Shown here in pieces: positions 52,035 to 61,722 of a stretch of 61,926 nucleotides of DNA. The notes below the pieces were generated by a model. That model had not been told where the DNA came from, made no database searches, and saw nothing but the letters and a program-made list of their open reading frames with translations. Source of the DNA: Planctomycetota bacterium (GTDB taxonomy: Bacteria; Planctomycetota; Phycisphaerae; Sedimentisphaerales; Anaerobacaceae); the NCBI GenBank assembly GCA_020351025.1, contig CP070728.1, positions 817,099 to 879,024 on the forward strand. The letters are read 5' to 3'. Each line of letters opens with the position of its first letter. The stretch's first letter is position 1. The translations under genes were made by a program, and so were the position numbers.

Positions 52035-53810
52035 CTATTGGGAAGGCAGCTCTTCAAGAAGCGCTTTTAATTCATCACCAAATCTCTTATCACGCCATCT
52101 TAACGGCTCTGTCTCACCAGGCGTAAAATACATACTCACCGGAACACCAGGCTCTTTATAAATATTTTTCAATGCCTGCGTTGCCGGATAATCCTTAGCT
52201 GTGGTATCTGCCTTAATTGCCAATACACCTTTTTTCTTAATTAAACTCGCAATATCCTTTCGCGAATAAACCCATTTATCAACCGTCTTGCAACTAAGGC
52301 ACCAATCCGCTGTGAATTTAACCAATACCGGTCTATTTTGACTAAGAGCAGAATCTATTAAAGCACCATCGTAACCCTGCCAGTCGATGAGCTTCTCCGC
52401 CGGCTTTAACAGTCCCCAGCCGGCAACTACCGCTAAGGCAACGGCAATAAGCCGCACAAACCACTTCCTAAGTGCCTTTGTATTGTAGCTGACCCACCCA
52501 CCCCACATCCATACACAAAAGGCAAGCACCACAGCAAAATATAATACTTCCGCCCTTTTGGCCTGAGGGACAACCGTAATCATCCAGGCAGCAATGCCCA
52601 GCAGGATAAATCCAACTGTCTGCTTAAACAATTCCATCCACCGGCCGGGTCTCGGCAGCTTCTCAAGCAAGCCCGGTATCAAGGTAAGTATTAAATACGG
52701 CACAGACATACCGACACCAATGAACATTATCGCAACAGTTGCCGGCAATAGCGGCTGACCCTGTGCCCATGCAAAAGCCGCAGCCAAAATACCAAAGCTA
52801 CACGGTGTACTTAATATCGCCGCGAGAAAACCCATCCCAACAGTCCCAACATACCCTTGGCCCGAACTTTTACCTGTCACCGATGCCGGCAGTGTAATCG
52901 TAAAAACATCGAACATAAAAAGCGCCAAGACCACCATCAAAAGGGCCATAATCGTAACAAAGACAGGATTGCGGAACTGGTCCCCCCACTGAAGAGCTGT
53001 CCCATAAAGCAATTGCAAAACTATATTTGCGGCCGCAAGAGACGCAAAGAAAAGCAATATCCCAACACAAAAGGCAAGGCCCATTGTTATAGTCTTACCT
53101 TTTCCTTTTTTCGCCTGCCCAACAAGCCGCAATACGACGAGTGGCAGCACCGGCCAAACGCACGGCATAATATTCAAAGACAGCCCCGCTATAAGCGCCA
53201 AACCAAGTGCAAACCATATCGGATAGCTTAACCGCTCATCCAAGAAAAGCCGCCCACCAGCCGCCCCCGTTTCTACCGCCTCCGGCAGTACAAATTTAGG
53301 TTCGCCCATTATTGCATTTTTATCAATTTTTAACTCTACGCTCAGATAACCAAAATTCGGCATACGACACTGAATATCCGAACACACAGCCCCTTCGATA
53401 CCAATCTTAGCCGTTACCTTTGTATCAGCAGACTGCCCAACGCTAAACGGCAAATACACTATAAACCTGTCGCTGAATACCTCAAGTTTCTTGTTTAAGG
53501 ACTTGTCGAAATACAAATGAGACGGTGGAAATATCGGTTCAGAAAAATTTACCGGCTTTTCGGCCGGAGGTTTGATTTTAAGATTCATCCCACCGGGTGC
53601 GGTCTCCGCGGATGCGTAAAAATGCCAATCCTTTTCCAACTCGAAATGAATTGCCAAAGCGGATTCACCGCCAGGCAGAACAGCTTCATATTGCTGCTCA
53701 ACTGAGATGGTTACAACACCGGTTTTAATGACACTGTTAGGTGGTGCAGCAGAGCCATCAAAGGCGGAAATCAAAACTAAGCATAAAATAACAGCAGCTT
53801 TATCCCGCAT
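52035..53810 (-). CDS. DsbD-type thiol:disulfide interchange protein
   Basis: 591 residues from ATG 53810 (GTG 53816 also possible). Signal peptide, an N-terminal DsbD-alpha-like outside domain (about 25-175), then eight or so membrane helices holding the paired cysteines in 'NIMPCVWPVLPLV' and 'STPCSFGILAAAF'. The C-terminal thioredoxin domain has 'ADWCLSCKTVDKW'. It moves reducing equivalents from cytoplasmic thioredoxin across the membrane to outside thiols, as needed for cytochrome maturation or disulfide repair. It is upstream of nth. Confidence 0.88.
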   Translation of the reverse strand: MRDKAAVILCLVLISAFDGSAAPPNSVIKTGVVTISVEQQYEAVLPGGESALAIHFELEKDWHFYASAETAPGGMNLKIKPPAEKPVNFSEPIFPPSHLYFDKSLNKKLEVFSDRFIVYLPFSVGQSADTKVTAKIGIEGAVCSDIQCRMPNFGYLSVELKIDKNAIMGEPKFVLPEAVETGAAGGRLFLDERLSYPIWFALGLALIAGLSLNIMPCVWPVLPLVVLRLVGQAKKGKGKTITMGLAFCVGILLFFASLAAANIVLQLLYGTALQWGDQFRNPVFVTIMALLMVVLALFMFDVFTITLPASVTGKSSGQGYVGTVGMGFLAAILSTPCSFGILAAAFAWAQGQPLLPATVAIMFIGVGMSVPYLILTLIPGLLEKLPRPGRWMELFKQTVGFILLGIAAWMITVVPQAKRAEVLYFAVVLAFCVWMWGGWVSYNTKALRKWFVRLIAVALAVVAGWGLLKPAEKLIDWQGYDGALIDSALSQNRPVLVKFTADWCLSCKTVDKWVYSRKDIASLIKKKGVLAIKADTTAKDYPATQALKNIYKEPGVPVSMYFTPGETEPLRWRDKRFGDELKALLEELPSQ

Positions 53811-53873
53811 AGACACACTGCAAGAAATTAAAAACTAAAGAGTAAAAGGTAAAACTAGCTGCATGTCTACCTT

Positions 53874-55880
53874 TTATCCTCTTTCACGACTGTCTTTTTG
53901 TTCCTTTTCCTCCGGCTTTGCCTGCTCGCCTTTTGCTTGCTCGGCAGCTAACAAATCGGAAACTGTAGGTTTATCTAACTCGCCGCCCTCCAAAATCACC
54001 TTCACATCATCAGCATCGAGAGTTTCATATTTCAACAGCGCCTTTGCAATCCGCTCAAGTTTATCCTTGTTGCCTTCTATCAATTCTTTTGCCTTTTTGT
54101 ATGCCTCGTCGGAAATCTTTTTCACCTCGCTATCAATTGCCTCAGCTGTCTTTTCCGAATATTCTTTCTCTCCCGGCATAAGGTATACCGGTTCCTTGAC
54201 CCTAAAATCAGGCCCATAGCTGATTAGCCCAAGCTCGTCGCTCATGCCCCAGGTCAAAATCATCTGCCTTGCAATGTTGGTAGCCTGCTGAATATCCGAC
54301 TGGGCACCACTGGAGATGTCATCGCAAAACATCTCTTCTGCAATTCGACCTCCGAAACAAACCTGCAAAAGTGCTATACAATATCTCTTCGTAAATAGGG
54401 TTCTATCCTTCTCCGGCAGAGCAAAAGTTGCTCCGCCCATTGGTCCGCGAGGGATGATGCTTACCTTATGGAGCGGGTCTGCATCTTTAAGCAGGGATTG
54501 AACAAGTGTATGGCCAGCCTCGTGATAAGCAGTAATTTCCTTCTCATGCTGGTCGATTACCCTGCTTTTCCTGGCTCTTCCCCACCGCACTTTATCCCGC
54601 GCTTCCTCCATGTCGGCCATCTCAACGCAGTCTTTATTCGCCATAGTTGCCGCAAGAGCAGCTTCGTTAATAATAGCTGCCAGGTCTGCACCGCTGAACA
54701 TAGGTGTGCCCCGCGCGAGTCTCTCCAGATTGGTGTCAGGTCCCAACTTTACCTTCTTTGCGTGCACTTTCAAGATATCAACTCGACCTTTCAAATCCGG
54801 AAATGGCACAAAAATCTGCCTGTCAAACCTTCCCGGCCGCGTCAACGCATGGTCTAAAATATCGCCGCGGTTCGTCGCCGCAATCACAATTACTTGGTCG
54901 TTTGTATCAAAGCCGTCCATCTCAACCAAAATGGCATTTAGGGTTTGCTCCCGTTCATCATGTCCGCCACCAACATAGCCGGGACCACGCTTTCGACCGA
55001 TAGCATCAACTTCATCAAGAAAGATGATACAGGGAGAATTGTCCTTAGCCTGCTTGAACAGATCGCGCACCCTCGATGCCCCCACACCGACAAACATCTC
55101 TACGAAATCGCTGCCGGATATACTTAAGAACGGCACATCCGCCTCACCGGCTATGGCCTTTGCAAGTAATGTCTTTCCGCAGCCGGGTGGACCAACAAGT
55201 AAAACACCGCGAGGAATTCGCCCGCCCAGCCGCTGAAACTTCTTCGGGTTCTTCAAAAACTCGATTATCTCCGCCACTTCCTCCTTTGCCTCCTCAACAC
55301 CGGCAACATCCTTAAATGTAACCTTCACCCGGTCCTTGCTTTGTAATCGATGTCTGCTTCGACCGAACGACATCAGCATCCCGCCGGCCCCGCTGCGAAG
55401 ATTCCGCGCAAAAACAAAATAGAAAATACCCACCAGCAAAAGCACCGGCAATATCATGCCAACCAGATTATAGAGCCACGTTCTCGGCGGTGCGATATCA
55501 TTCTTTACGCCGTTTTCCTCCAACAAGCTTTCAAGCCTCTCTCCATGTACTTCCGGCTTATAATAAACGACAAAAGAAACCTTGCTCCTCTCTCCCCTGC
55601 TGGCAAGACCCTCTTCATTAAAGTCACCTACTATCTCAGTATCTTTAATGGTAACACTGTCGATGTGCTTGTTCTCAATATGCGCGACAAACTCATCCCA
55701 CCTAATCTCATCGACGCTTTGCCACTGTTGCAGCAGCATCCAACCTGTCAACAGCAAAGCTAAAATGACCAACAGGTTAAATGGCCCGCTCCTGTAGGCT
55801 GGCAACGGTGACTTCTTGCCCGGCCTTTTCGGCGGGCCGGAACGCGATTGAAACGATTTTTTATTTCGATTAGCACTCAT
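53874..55880 (-). CDS. ftsH: ATP-dependent zinc metalloprotease FtsH
   Basis: 668 residues. Two N-terminal membrane helices flank an outside domain. AAA motifs: '[16 protein letters not shown]' (Walker A), '[16 protein letters not shown]' (Walker B) and '[18 protein letters not shown]'. The protease site is '[11 protein letters not shown]' (HExxH-type), with a later Asp ligand in the 'SDIQQATN' region. It degrades misassembled membrane proteins and selected regulators. The ribosome site is weak. The C-terminus is charged and Lys/Glu-rich. Confidence 0.95.
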   Translation of the reverse strand: MSANRNKKSFQSRSGPPKRPGKKSPLPAYRSGPFNLLVILALLLTGWMLLQQWQSVDEIRWDEFVAHIENKHIDSVTIKDTEIVGDFNEEGLASRGERSKVSFVVYYKPEVHGERLESLLEENGVKNDIAPPRTWLYNLVGMILPVLLLVGIFYFVFARNLRSGAGGMLMSFGRSRHRLQSKDRVKVTFKDVAGVEEAKEEVAEIIEFLKNPKKFQRLGGRIPRGVLLVGPPGCGKTLLAKAIAGEADVPFLSISGSDFVEMFVGVGASRVRDLFKQAKDNSPCIIFLDEVDAIGRKRGPGYVGGGHDEREQTLNAILVEMDGFDTNDQVIVIAATNRGDILDHALTRPGRFDRQIFVPFPDLKGRVDILKVHAKKVKLGPDTNLERLARGTPMFSGADLAAIINEAALAATMANKDCVEMADMEEARDKVRWGRARKSRVIDQHEKEITAYHEAGHTLVQSLLKDADPLHKVSIIPRGPMGGATFALPEKDRTLFTKRYCIALLQVCFGGRIAEEMFCDDISSGAQSDIQQATNIARQMILTWGMSDELGLISYGPDFRVKEPVYLMPGEKEYSEKTAEAIDSEVKKISDEAYKKAKELIEGNKDKLERIAKALLKYETLDADDVKVILEGGELDKPTVSDLLAAEQAKGEQAKPEEKEQKDSRERG

Positions 55881-55924
55881 ATCTCGACATTCGCGGTTCG
55901 ATTCTTAGACCACAATTCAAGATT

Positions 55925-56491
55925 CTACCATTCCTTCTCCATCAACTCCACGATTCTCCGTGCCAAATTGTTCGCAGCAAGGCTGGCCGCATAGCCAAAA
56001 TCTTGATTTTGCCACTCTGAGAAGCTCGCTGAAGCGGCGACCTCCTGGTTGTCTATCAGCAATCCTCCTGTTTTCAGATTTTTCCAGTTGACCACCGCCC
56101 GCAGTTCCACTTCTTTTTCCAGTGCTCGCCCAATCTCTCGCTCGCTGCTGAGCACTGACTCACTAACCTGTACTATCTGACCGCTCACTACAGTATCGGC
56201 GCGGTCTCTGCTCGAGATTACCTTATACGGCGTCTCCACTTCGATTCGCTTGGCCAGAGCATCCGTCAATTCGTATTCAACTCCCCGCCTAAAGCTGCGG
56301 TTATCAAACATCTCCACGTAAACGCTGCTCACCTCTTCCGGAAACAGCGATTCGTTGGAATAGCTGCTCATCTCGCTGCATCCGCATAAACCTAAAATAA
56401 AGTGCACAAGTGCATAAGTGCATAAGTGCACGAGTATCTTGCTACCTGCACATCTGAGTCGGCTTGTTTTCTTCATTTCCTTACTTTTCAC
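55925..56491 (-). CDS. LptE-like outer-membrane lipoprotein
   Basis: 188 residues, GTG 56491, overlapping the upstream gene by 11 bases; ATG 56476 is an alternative. A lipoprotein signal ends 'ILGLCGC'. The mature part ('VYVEMFDNRSFRRGVEYELTDALAKRIE' region and 'VVSGQIVQVSE') fits the LptE pattern: a small alpha/beta lipoprotein that plugs LptD during lipopolysaccharide insertion. The hydrophobic core of the signal peptide is encoded by four 8-base tandem repeats (56401-56432). It is paired with a BamD-like gene, so both serve outer-membrane assembly. Confidence 0.72.
   Translation of the reverse strand: MKSKEMKKTSRLRCAGSKILVHLCTYALVHFILGLCGCSEMSSYSNESLFPEEVSSVYVEMFDNRSFRRGVEYELTDALAKRIEVETPYKVISSRDRADTVVSGQIVQVSESVLSSEREIGRALEKEVELRAVVNWKNLKTGGLLIDNQEVAASASFSEWQNQDFGYAASLAANNLARRIVELMEKEW
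56401..56432. repeat. 8-base tandem repeat, four copies, in coding sequence
   Basis: Plus-strand units are AGTGCACA, AGTGCATA, AGTGCATA and AGTGCACG, head to tail. They lie in the signal-peptide codons of the LptE-like gene. Because 8 is not a multiple of 3, gain or loss of one unit would shift the frame. Confidence 0.85.
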
Positions 56492-57446
56492 TACCTAAAT
56501 TCCATTCCATCTTTGCTTTTGCAATCTGCGCTGCAGAACTGCCGGGCCAATTATCTATGACCATTTGGTAATAAAGATTGGCCGACTGTTTGTTGCCGGT
56601 TCTTTGATAATATTCGCCGATATTTAATTGCTTACGAGCCTGTTGTTCCTCTATCAGCTTAAGTTTTCCATCAACATCAAGCTCTTTGGCATCCTCGGGA
56701 TACCGTAACCTGAAATTCTCATAATAGCTTTTTGCGCTTATAAGGTTCGAAGCATCATAGCCTGGTCCTCTATATGCAGCGTGTTTACATCGAGCCATAG
56801 CAAGCAATACATCCTTACCGACCTGGCCCGTTGGCCACTGCGTTGATATCTCTTGCCATTCTATATATGCATCTTCGAATTTTCCTCTACTTTCAAAACT
56901 CTCTGCTACAGCCATAGCTGCTCTTAGACCGATTGGTGAACCAAGGCCCACTCGGTCGATAATCCTTTCCATTATCTTCTTGCCGTAAGTGTATCCTCTT
57001 ATCTTGAATACGCGAAGTACCCTCCTTGTTTGCCCGCTTAAAAAGGCCTTACCTATGCCAAATTGCCTGTCTAAAGCCGCTTCGAAAAGTGCACTTTCGG
57101 GGAATTTATCCAAAAAATTATCATAGCTCCTCATTGCCCTGCTTAATTCCCCTTTACAAAAGAGCATCTCAGCATCAACAAAGGCATCAAAATCAGGACC
57201 TGCAATCTCCGGATATTCTTTCTTAAGCTGTTCCAGCGCCTCACTGACAGCATCAGCCTGGCCGGTGATGACTAATTGCTTTATTTCTGCCACTGCAAGC
57301 AGAAATTTATCCTCACCTTCAGCAGACATACTCTGCAAATCCTGGCCTTGCCCCAGCCGCCAGGTTTCCGCTGAATATAGCGGCAACACTGACAGAAGCA
57401 CAAGTACGGCTGACACTACTATAAATCGCACTTTACATTTATACAT
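56481..57446 (-). CDS. BamD-like TPR protein of the envelope
   Basis: 321 residues. A Sec signal ends 'LPLYSAE' (no lipobox Cys, unlike classical BamD). TPR-like pairs follow: 'GELSRAMRSYDNFLDKFPES', 'GKFEDAYIEWQEISTQWPTG' and, at the C-terminus, 'ANLYYQMVIDNWPGSSAAQIA', the BamD/YbgF-type signature. It probably scaffolds outer-membrane protein assembly or another envelope complex. It is directly upstream of, and overlaps, the LptE-like gene. Confidence 0.7.
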   Translation of the reverse strand: MYKCKVRFIVVSAVLVLLSVLPLYSAETWRLGQGQDLQSMSAEGEDKFLLAVAEIKQLVITGQADAVSEALEQLKKEYPEIAGPDFDAFVDAEMLFCKGELSRAMRSYDNFLDKFPESALFEAALDRQFGIGKAFLSGQTRRVLRVFKIRGYTYGKKIMERIIDRVGLGSPIGLRAAMAVAESFESRGKFEDAYIEWQEISTQWPTGQVGKDVLLAMARCKHAAYRGPGYDASNLISAKSYYENFRLRYPEDAKELDVDGKLKLIEEQQARKQLNIGEYYQRTGNKQSANLYYQMVIDNWPGSSAAQIAKAKMEWNLGSEK

Positions 57447-57593
57447 TACAGCACATTCCTAACCGACCTCAATTCTCAATAAGTATTATACCCGCTATTA
57501 CAACCATTGCAAAGCCACAAACTTAAAACTAAAAAAAACAATGACTAACAAATTCACTTTTACCATCTTCTCTCTTAGCTTACAATTTAGGAT

Positions 57594-58109
57594 ATGCTTT
57601 ATCTCTGGTTAATAGCCCTGATTCTGCTCAATGCCGTTTGGCTTGCATTGGTCGCTTTTGCGCTGCCTGGTAACTGGCTAATCGTCACAACTACAGCTCT
57701 GTTTGCCTGGTGGCAGGCAGACAATAAAATTTTCTCCGTCTACACGTTAATGGTCATAGCAGTCTTGGCGCTCGCTGGTGAGTTAATTGAATTGCTTGGC
57801 GGGGCCGGCGGTGCCAAAAGAGCCGGCGCTCGCCTGCTTGGCTCACTTGGAGCCATCTTCGGAGCCCTTACAGGGGCCGTGCTCGGAACCTTCCTGATTC
57901 CCATACCATTGCTTGGCACAATTTTCGGCTCCTGTGCCGGTGCTGCCGTTGGGGCCTGTGTCTTTGAACTTTTAGCTGGACGAAAACCGCAGGATTTCTT
58001 TCGTCTGGGATTTGGAGCAGGCTTCGGTCAGTTCCTCGGCATAACCACAAAAATCATCATCGGCTCGCTGATTTGGCTCACCGTCGCAATTGCCGCCTTC
58101 TGGCCATAA
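57594..58109 (+). CDS. DUF456 family membrane protein
   Basis: 171 residues, about five membrane helices and glycine-rich helical hairpins ('GAIFGALTGAVLGTFLIPIPLLG', 'GTIFGSCAGAAVGACVFELL'). The N-terminal 'LPGNWLIV' and the repeated small-residue pattern are typical of DUF456. The role is unknown; glycine-zipper helices suggest close packing or oligomers. No good ribosome site. It is divergent to the BamD-like gene. Confidence 0.8.
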   Translation: MLYLWLIALILLNAVWLALVAFALPGNWLIVTTTALFAWWQADNKIFSVYTLMVIAVLALAGELIELLGGAGGAKRAGARLLGSLGAIFGALTGAVLGTFLIPIPLLGTIFGSCAGAAVGACVFELLAGRKPQDFFRLGFGAGFGQFLGITTKIIIGSLIWLTVAIAAFWP

Positions 58110-58184
58110 CAAACCAAACACCAACAACACTATCATCACAGACGCTAAGAAATCAAAGAGACAACAGACGCAATACAAGAAATA

Positions 58185-58586
58185 TTACGCTCCCAGCGCA
58201 GCTGCAGCAGCGTCACCATCGGCGGCATCTACTACAACAAGCATCTGGTATTGACCATTACAAACCATCGCTGAACCTGCAATACCATTAATGCCGACAT
58301 TTGCAAGGGCCCTCAGTGACTCCGCAGCAGCTCCCACTTTGTCTTCACCCCTGACGATAAAGCCGGCAGCAGGCGTCACTTCAATCCCCGCATCTTTTGC
58401 GCAAGTTTCACAAGCTTGGGGGTCTTTGGCGCCTATATACACTTGTCCTCTGCCGCCACCTGCTGAAAATGCCGCAAAACATTGCAAATCAACATTTGCC
58501 GAAGCCACCTGCGCTAAAAGTCCCTGAAGACTTCCCGGCTTATCCTCAATTTCAACACAGTGAACAGTAATCTTTTTAACTGCCAT
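58185..58586 (-). CDS. ACT-domain-like small protein
   Basis: 133 residues. The first half reads as an ACT fold ('EIEDKPGSLQGLLAQVASANVDLQCFAAF'), a ligand-sensing module usually found on amino-acid enzymes, and the second half looks like another ('GEDKVGAAAESLRALANVGINGIAG'). A stand-alone double ACT protein probably binds an amino acid or other small ligand and regulates a partner. The C-terminus is very alanine-rich ('DAADGDAAAAALGA'). It begins 1 base after the small membrane gene ends. Confidence 0.7.
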   Translation of the reverse strand: MAVKKITVHCVEIEDKPGSLQGLLAQVASANVDLQCFAAFSAGGGRGQVYIGAKDPQACETCAKDAGIEVTPAAGFIVRGEDKVGAAAESLRALANVGINGIAGSAMVCNGQYQMLVVVDAADGDAAAAALGA

Positions 58587-58587
58587 T

Positions 58588-58824
58588 TTACTCCCCTTTC
58601 ACATTCTTATTTTCTTTCCCCTTACGTTCAAGGGCTCTCTTTTCCTCAAACTCCTTCATCCTCTCCATGTATTCTTCAAACGATTTCCTTGATTGTACCA
58701 GACGTTCCGACTTTGGTCTTGGTTTGTTTTTTTCTTCACGATAAACTCTGTAAGACCATATCCCGTATGCTATCCATCCGATTGCCACTATTATTGCTAT
58801 AACAATGAGTATCATATAAAACAT
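58588..58824 (-). CDS. Single-helix membrane protein with charged tail
   Basis: 78 residues from ATG 58824, which has AGGAG about 7 bases upstream; a longer reading from 58866 is unsupported. An N-terminal helix ('MILIVIAIIVAIGWIAYGIW') is followed by a highly charged, probably coiled helix ('SRKSFEEYMERMKEFEEKRALERKGKE'). Such proteins act as membrane scaffolds or accessory subunits; no family was recognised. It is probably co-transcribed with the ACT-domain gene. Confidence 0.6.
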   Translation of the reverse strand: MFYMILIVIAIIVAIGWIAYGIWSYRVYREEKNKPRPKSERLVQSRKSFEEYMERMKEFEEKRALERKGKENKNVKGE

Positions 58825-59136
58825 AATGTTTCTCCTGATAATCTCTTGGAAAGCATCCTTGAACAATCCAACTGTAGAATAATCAATGCCTCGAACTTCG
58901 TCAAACTACAATCCGGCGATTATTAATCGAAATAACCAGTAAAGCAAAAGCCTCTAAAAGACAATATTCGACATACACAACGATAATACCTGCCAAATTG
59001 GCACAACAGATATAAGACCGGCAACTGTAAATTGCGGATTTCAAAGAAGTTGCAAATTTAGGTTGTCCGGGCACGCTGTTTGCTAATAAAATAATTGGTG
59101 CATGTACGGTATTTTGGTATGTGAAGGAAATCAGTT
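58825..59136. other. 312-base divergent region upstream of clpB with two small palindromes
   Basis: CGATTA-T-TAATCG (58917-58929) and TGCCAA-A-TTGGCA (58991-59003), each with 6-base arms and a single central base, are possible operators. No CIRCE element was found. AAGGA lies 8 bases before the clpB ATG. No clear sigma70 promoter was seen on the clpB side. Confidence 0.4.
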
Positions 59137-61722
59137 ATGAAATTTGACAAATTCACATTAAAGGCTCAGGAAGCGTTAGCCACCGCTCAGCAAATCGCAA
59201 TGGCTAAATCGCATACGGTCTTGTCTGCCCTGCATCTACTAAGTGCTATTTGCAGCGATGATACCGGTGTTGTGGTAATGCTCCTGAAAAAGATTGGTGC
59301 TAATATTTCGCGCATAAAAGAGATGACCGACAGCGAACTTGGCCGATTGCCGCAAGGCCAAAGCTCCACACAAATGATGCCTGACCCTGCTCTTAATCAA
59401 ATCGTCCTCGACGCCCAAAACCGGGCAGATGCAATGGGCGATGAATACCTAAGTGTCGAGCATCTGCTGCTTGCTCTTGCTTCAATACAAAGTGATGCGA
59501 AAGAAATTCTAAAGCTAAATTCAATCACACCTAAACAAATTGAAGATGCTTTGAAAGAAATTCGCGGTGGCGAAAAAATAACCGACCAAACTCCCGAAGC
59601 TAAATACAGGGCCCTGGAACGCTATGGAATTGACCTTTTAGAGATGGCACAAAAGGGAAAGCTCGACCCCGTCATCGGCAGAGACGAAGAAATCCGGCGC
59701 TGTATGCAGGTCCTTAATCGACGGACAAAGAACAATCCCGTGCTAATCGGCGAGCCGGGCGTCGGCAAAACCGCAATTGTCGAAGGCCTTGCCCAGCGCA
59801 TAATCGCAGGTGATGTCCCTACTGGTCTTAAGACTAAAAGAATTATTGCTTTAGATATGGGGGCATTGATAGCAGGTACCAAATTCAGAGGTGAATTTGA
59901 GGAGCGGCTAAAGGCCGTACTTAAGGAAGTCATCGTAGCACAGGTCCAGATAGTACTTTTTATCGATGAATTGCACACCGTAGTTGGGGCAGGCAAAGCC
60001 GAAGGCGCAGTCGATGCCGGCAATTTGCTCAAACCCTCGCTTGCACGGGGGGATTTGCGATTTATTGGTGCAACCACAATCGACGACTATCGAAAATATG
60101 TCGAGAAAGATGCGGCACTTGAGAGACGCTTTCAACCGATTCTGATAGACCCGCCGAGCGTTGAGGAAACCATAGCCATCCTTCGTGGTCTGAAAGACCG
60201 CTACGACACTCATCACAGCGTCCGCATCACTGATTCTGCGCTCGTTGCAGCTGCAACTTTGTCCAATCGCTACATTCACGACCGATGGCTACCGGATAAA
60301 GCAATAGATTTAATAGATGAAGCAGCCTCGAAACTAAGGATTGAGAACGATTCGCTGCCCGCTGAACTGGATAGTATCCGCAGAAAAATCGTTCAATTAC
60401 AAATCGAGCGTGAGGCACTTAAAAAAGAAAGCGACAAAGCGAGCAAAGAACGATTAAAAAAGATGGAAAAAGAGCTGGCTGAACTGCAAAAGAAGGACAA
60501 AAACCTCTCAGAACAGTGGGAAAGTGAAAAGGGACACATTGACCGGATAAAACAAATAAAACAACAAATAGAACAGGCCCACACAGAATTTGAAAACGCC
60601 CAGCGCAAGGGCGAATTGGAGACTGCTGCCCGTTTGAAATACGGCACTATTGCGGATTTGAAAAAGCAGCTCGAAGAAAAAGAGACACAACTTTCCAAAT
60701 CCGACAGAGGCATAATCCAAAACGAAGTAGCCGAAGAACATATCGCTGAGGTTGTAGCGAAATGGTCTGGAATACCGGTATCGAGATTATTGACTGGCGA
60801 GCGAGAACGACTGATGAAGATGGAGGACGAGATACGGACACGGGTAGTCGGCCAGGATGAGGCCGTTACTGCCCTTTGCAATGCGGTTCGCAGAAATCGG
60901 GCTGGGCTGGGCGACCCGAATCGGCCGATTGGCTCATTCTTATTCCTTGGCCCCACAGGAGTTGGCAAAACAGAGCTTTCCAAGGCACTTGCCGATTTTC
61001 TTTTCAATGACCCGAACGCTATGATTCGGATTGATATGAGCGAGTTTATGGAGCAGCATTCTGTTGCGAGACTTATCGGCTCGCCGCCAGGATATGTCGG
61101 CTATGAAGAAGGAGGACGATTGACCGAGGCGGTACGGCGTAAGCCATATTCGGTTATTTTGCTCGATGAGATTTAAAAGGCGCATCTGGATGTCTTCAAT
61201 ATACTGCTGCAGGTCTTTGATGATGGGAGACTTACCGATGGCAAAGGCAGAACCGTAGATTTCAAGAACACCGTTGTTATTATGACCAGCAACATTGCAA
61301 GCCAGCAGATTCAGCAGCTAACCGAGGAATCCGGTACAGACTGGGAAATCGAGGCACATGTCAAGGATGCACTGAAGAAGGTCTTTAAGCCGGAGTTTTT
61401 GAACCGAATAGACGAGATAATCGTCTTTAAGATGCTGACAAAAGAGGATTTAAGAAAGATTGTCGATATCCAGCTTGGTTACTTAGCGGAGCGTATGCGA
61501 GGGCGCAAGATTGAGCTTAAGTTCAGCGAAAATGCCCGAAAACAGCTGATGGATGAGGGTTATGACCCTGCGTTTGGTGCAAGGCCATTGAAGCGGACGA
61601 TTCAGCAGCGACTGGAGAATCCGCTGGCGGGACAGCTTTTAGCAGGTAAATTCAGCGATGGTGATAGAATAAAAGTCGATGCTGATATGCACAAATTCAG
61701 GTTTGAGAAAGAGCATAAGTAA
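59137..61722 (+). pseudogene. clpB: Disaggregase ClpB interrupted by one in-frame TAA
   Basis: The frame runs from ATG 59137 to TAA 61174-61176 (679 residues) and then continues unbroken to TAA 61720-61722 (181 more). Without the stop the protein would have about 861 residues, the usual ClpB length. Part 1 holds the N-domain, NBD1 ('[15 protein letters not shown]', '[14 protein letters not shown]'), the coiled middle domain and NBD2 Walker A ('[10 protein letters not shown]') and B ('VILLDEI'). The next residue is normally Glu in 'DEIEKAH'; here GAA appears to have become TAA, followed by 'KAHLDVFNILLQVFDDGRLT'. It is either a recent nonsense mutation, an assembly error or read-through. A truncated product would lack the NBD2 sensor and arginine finger. 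Confidence 0.88.

Noticed and set aside
60393-61007. A 204-codon open frame on the minus strand inside clpB
   Set aside because: Serine-rich mirror of the coiled middle domain; no domain or ribosome site.
61174-61176. Recoding of the clpB stop as selenocysteine or pyrrolysine
   Set aside because: The codon is TAA, which neither system uses. The expected residue is Glu, so a point mutation or read error is simpler.
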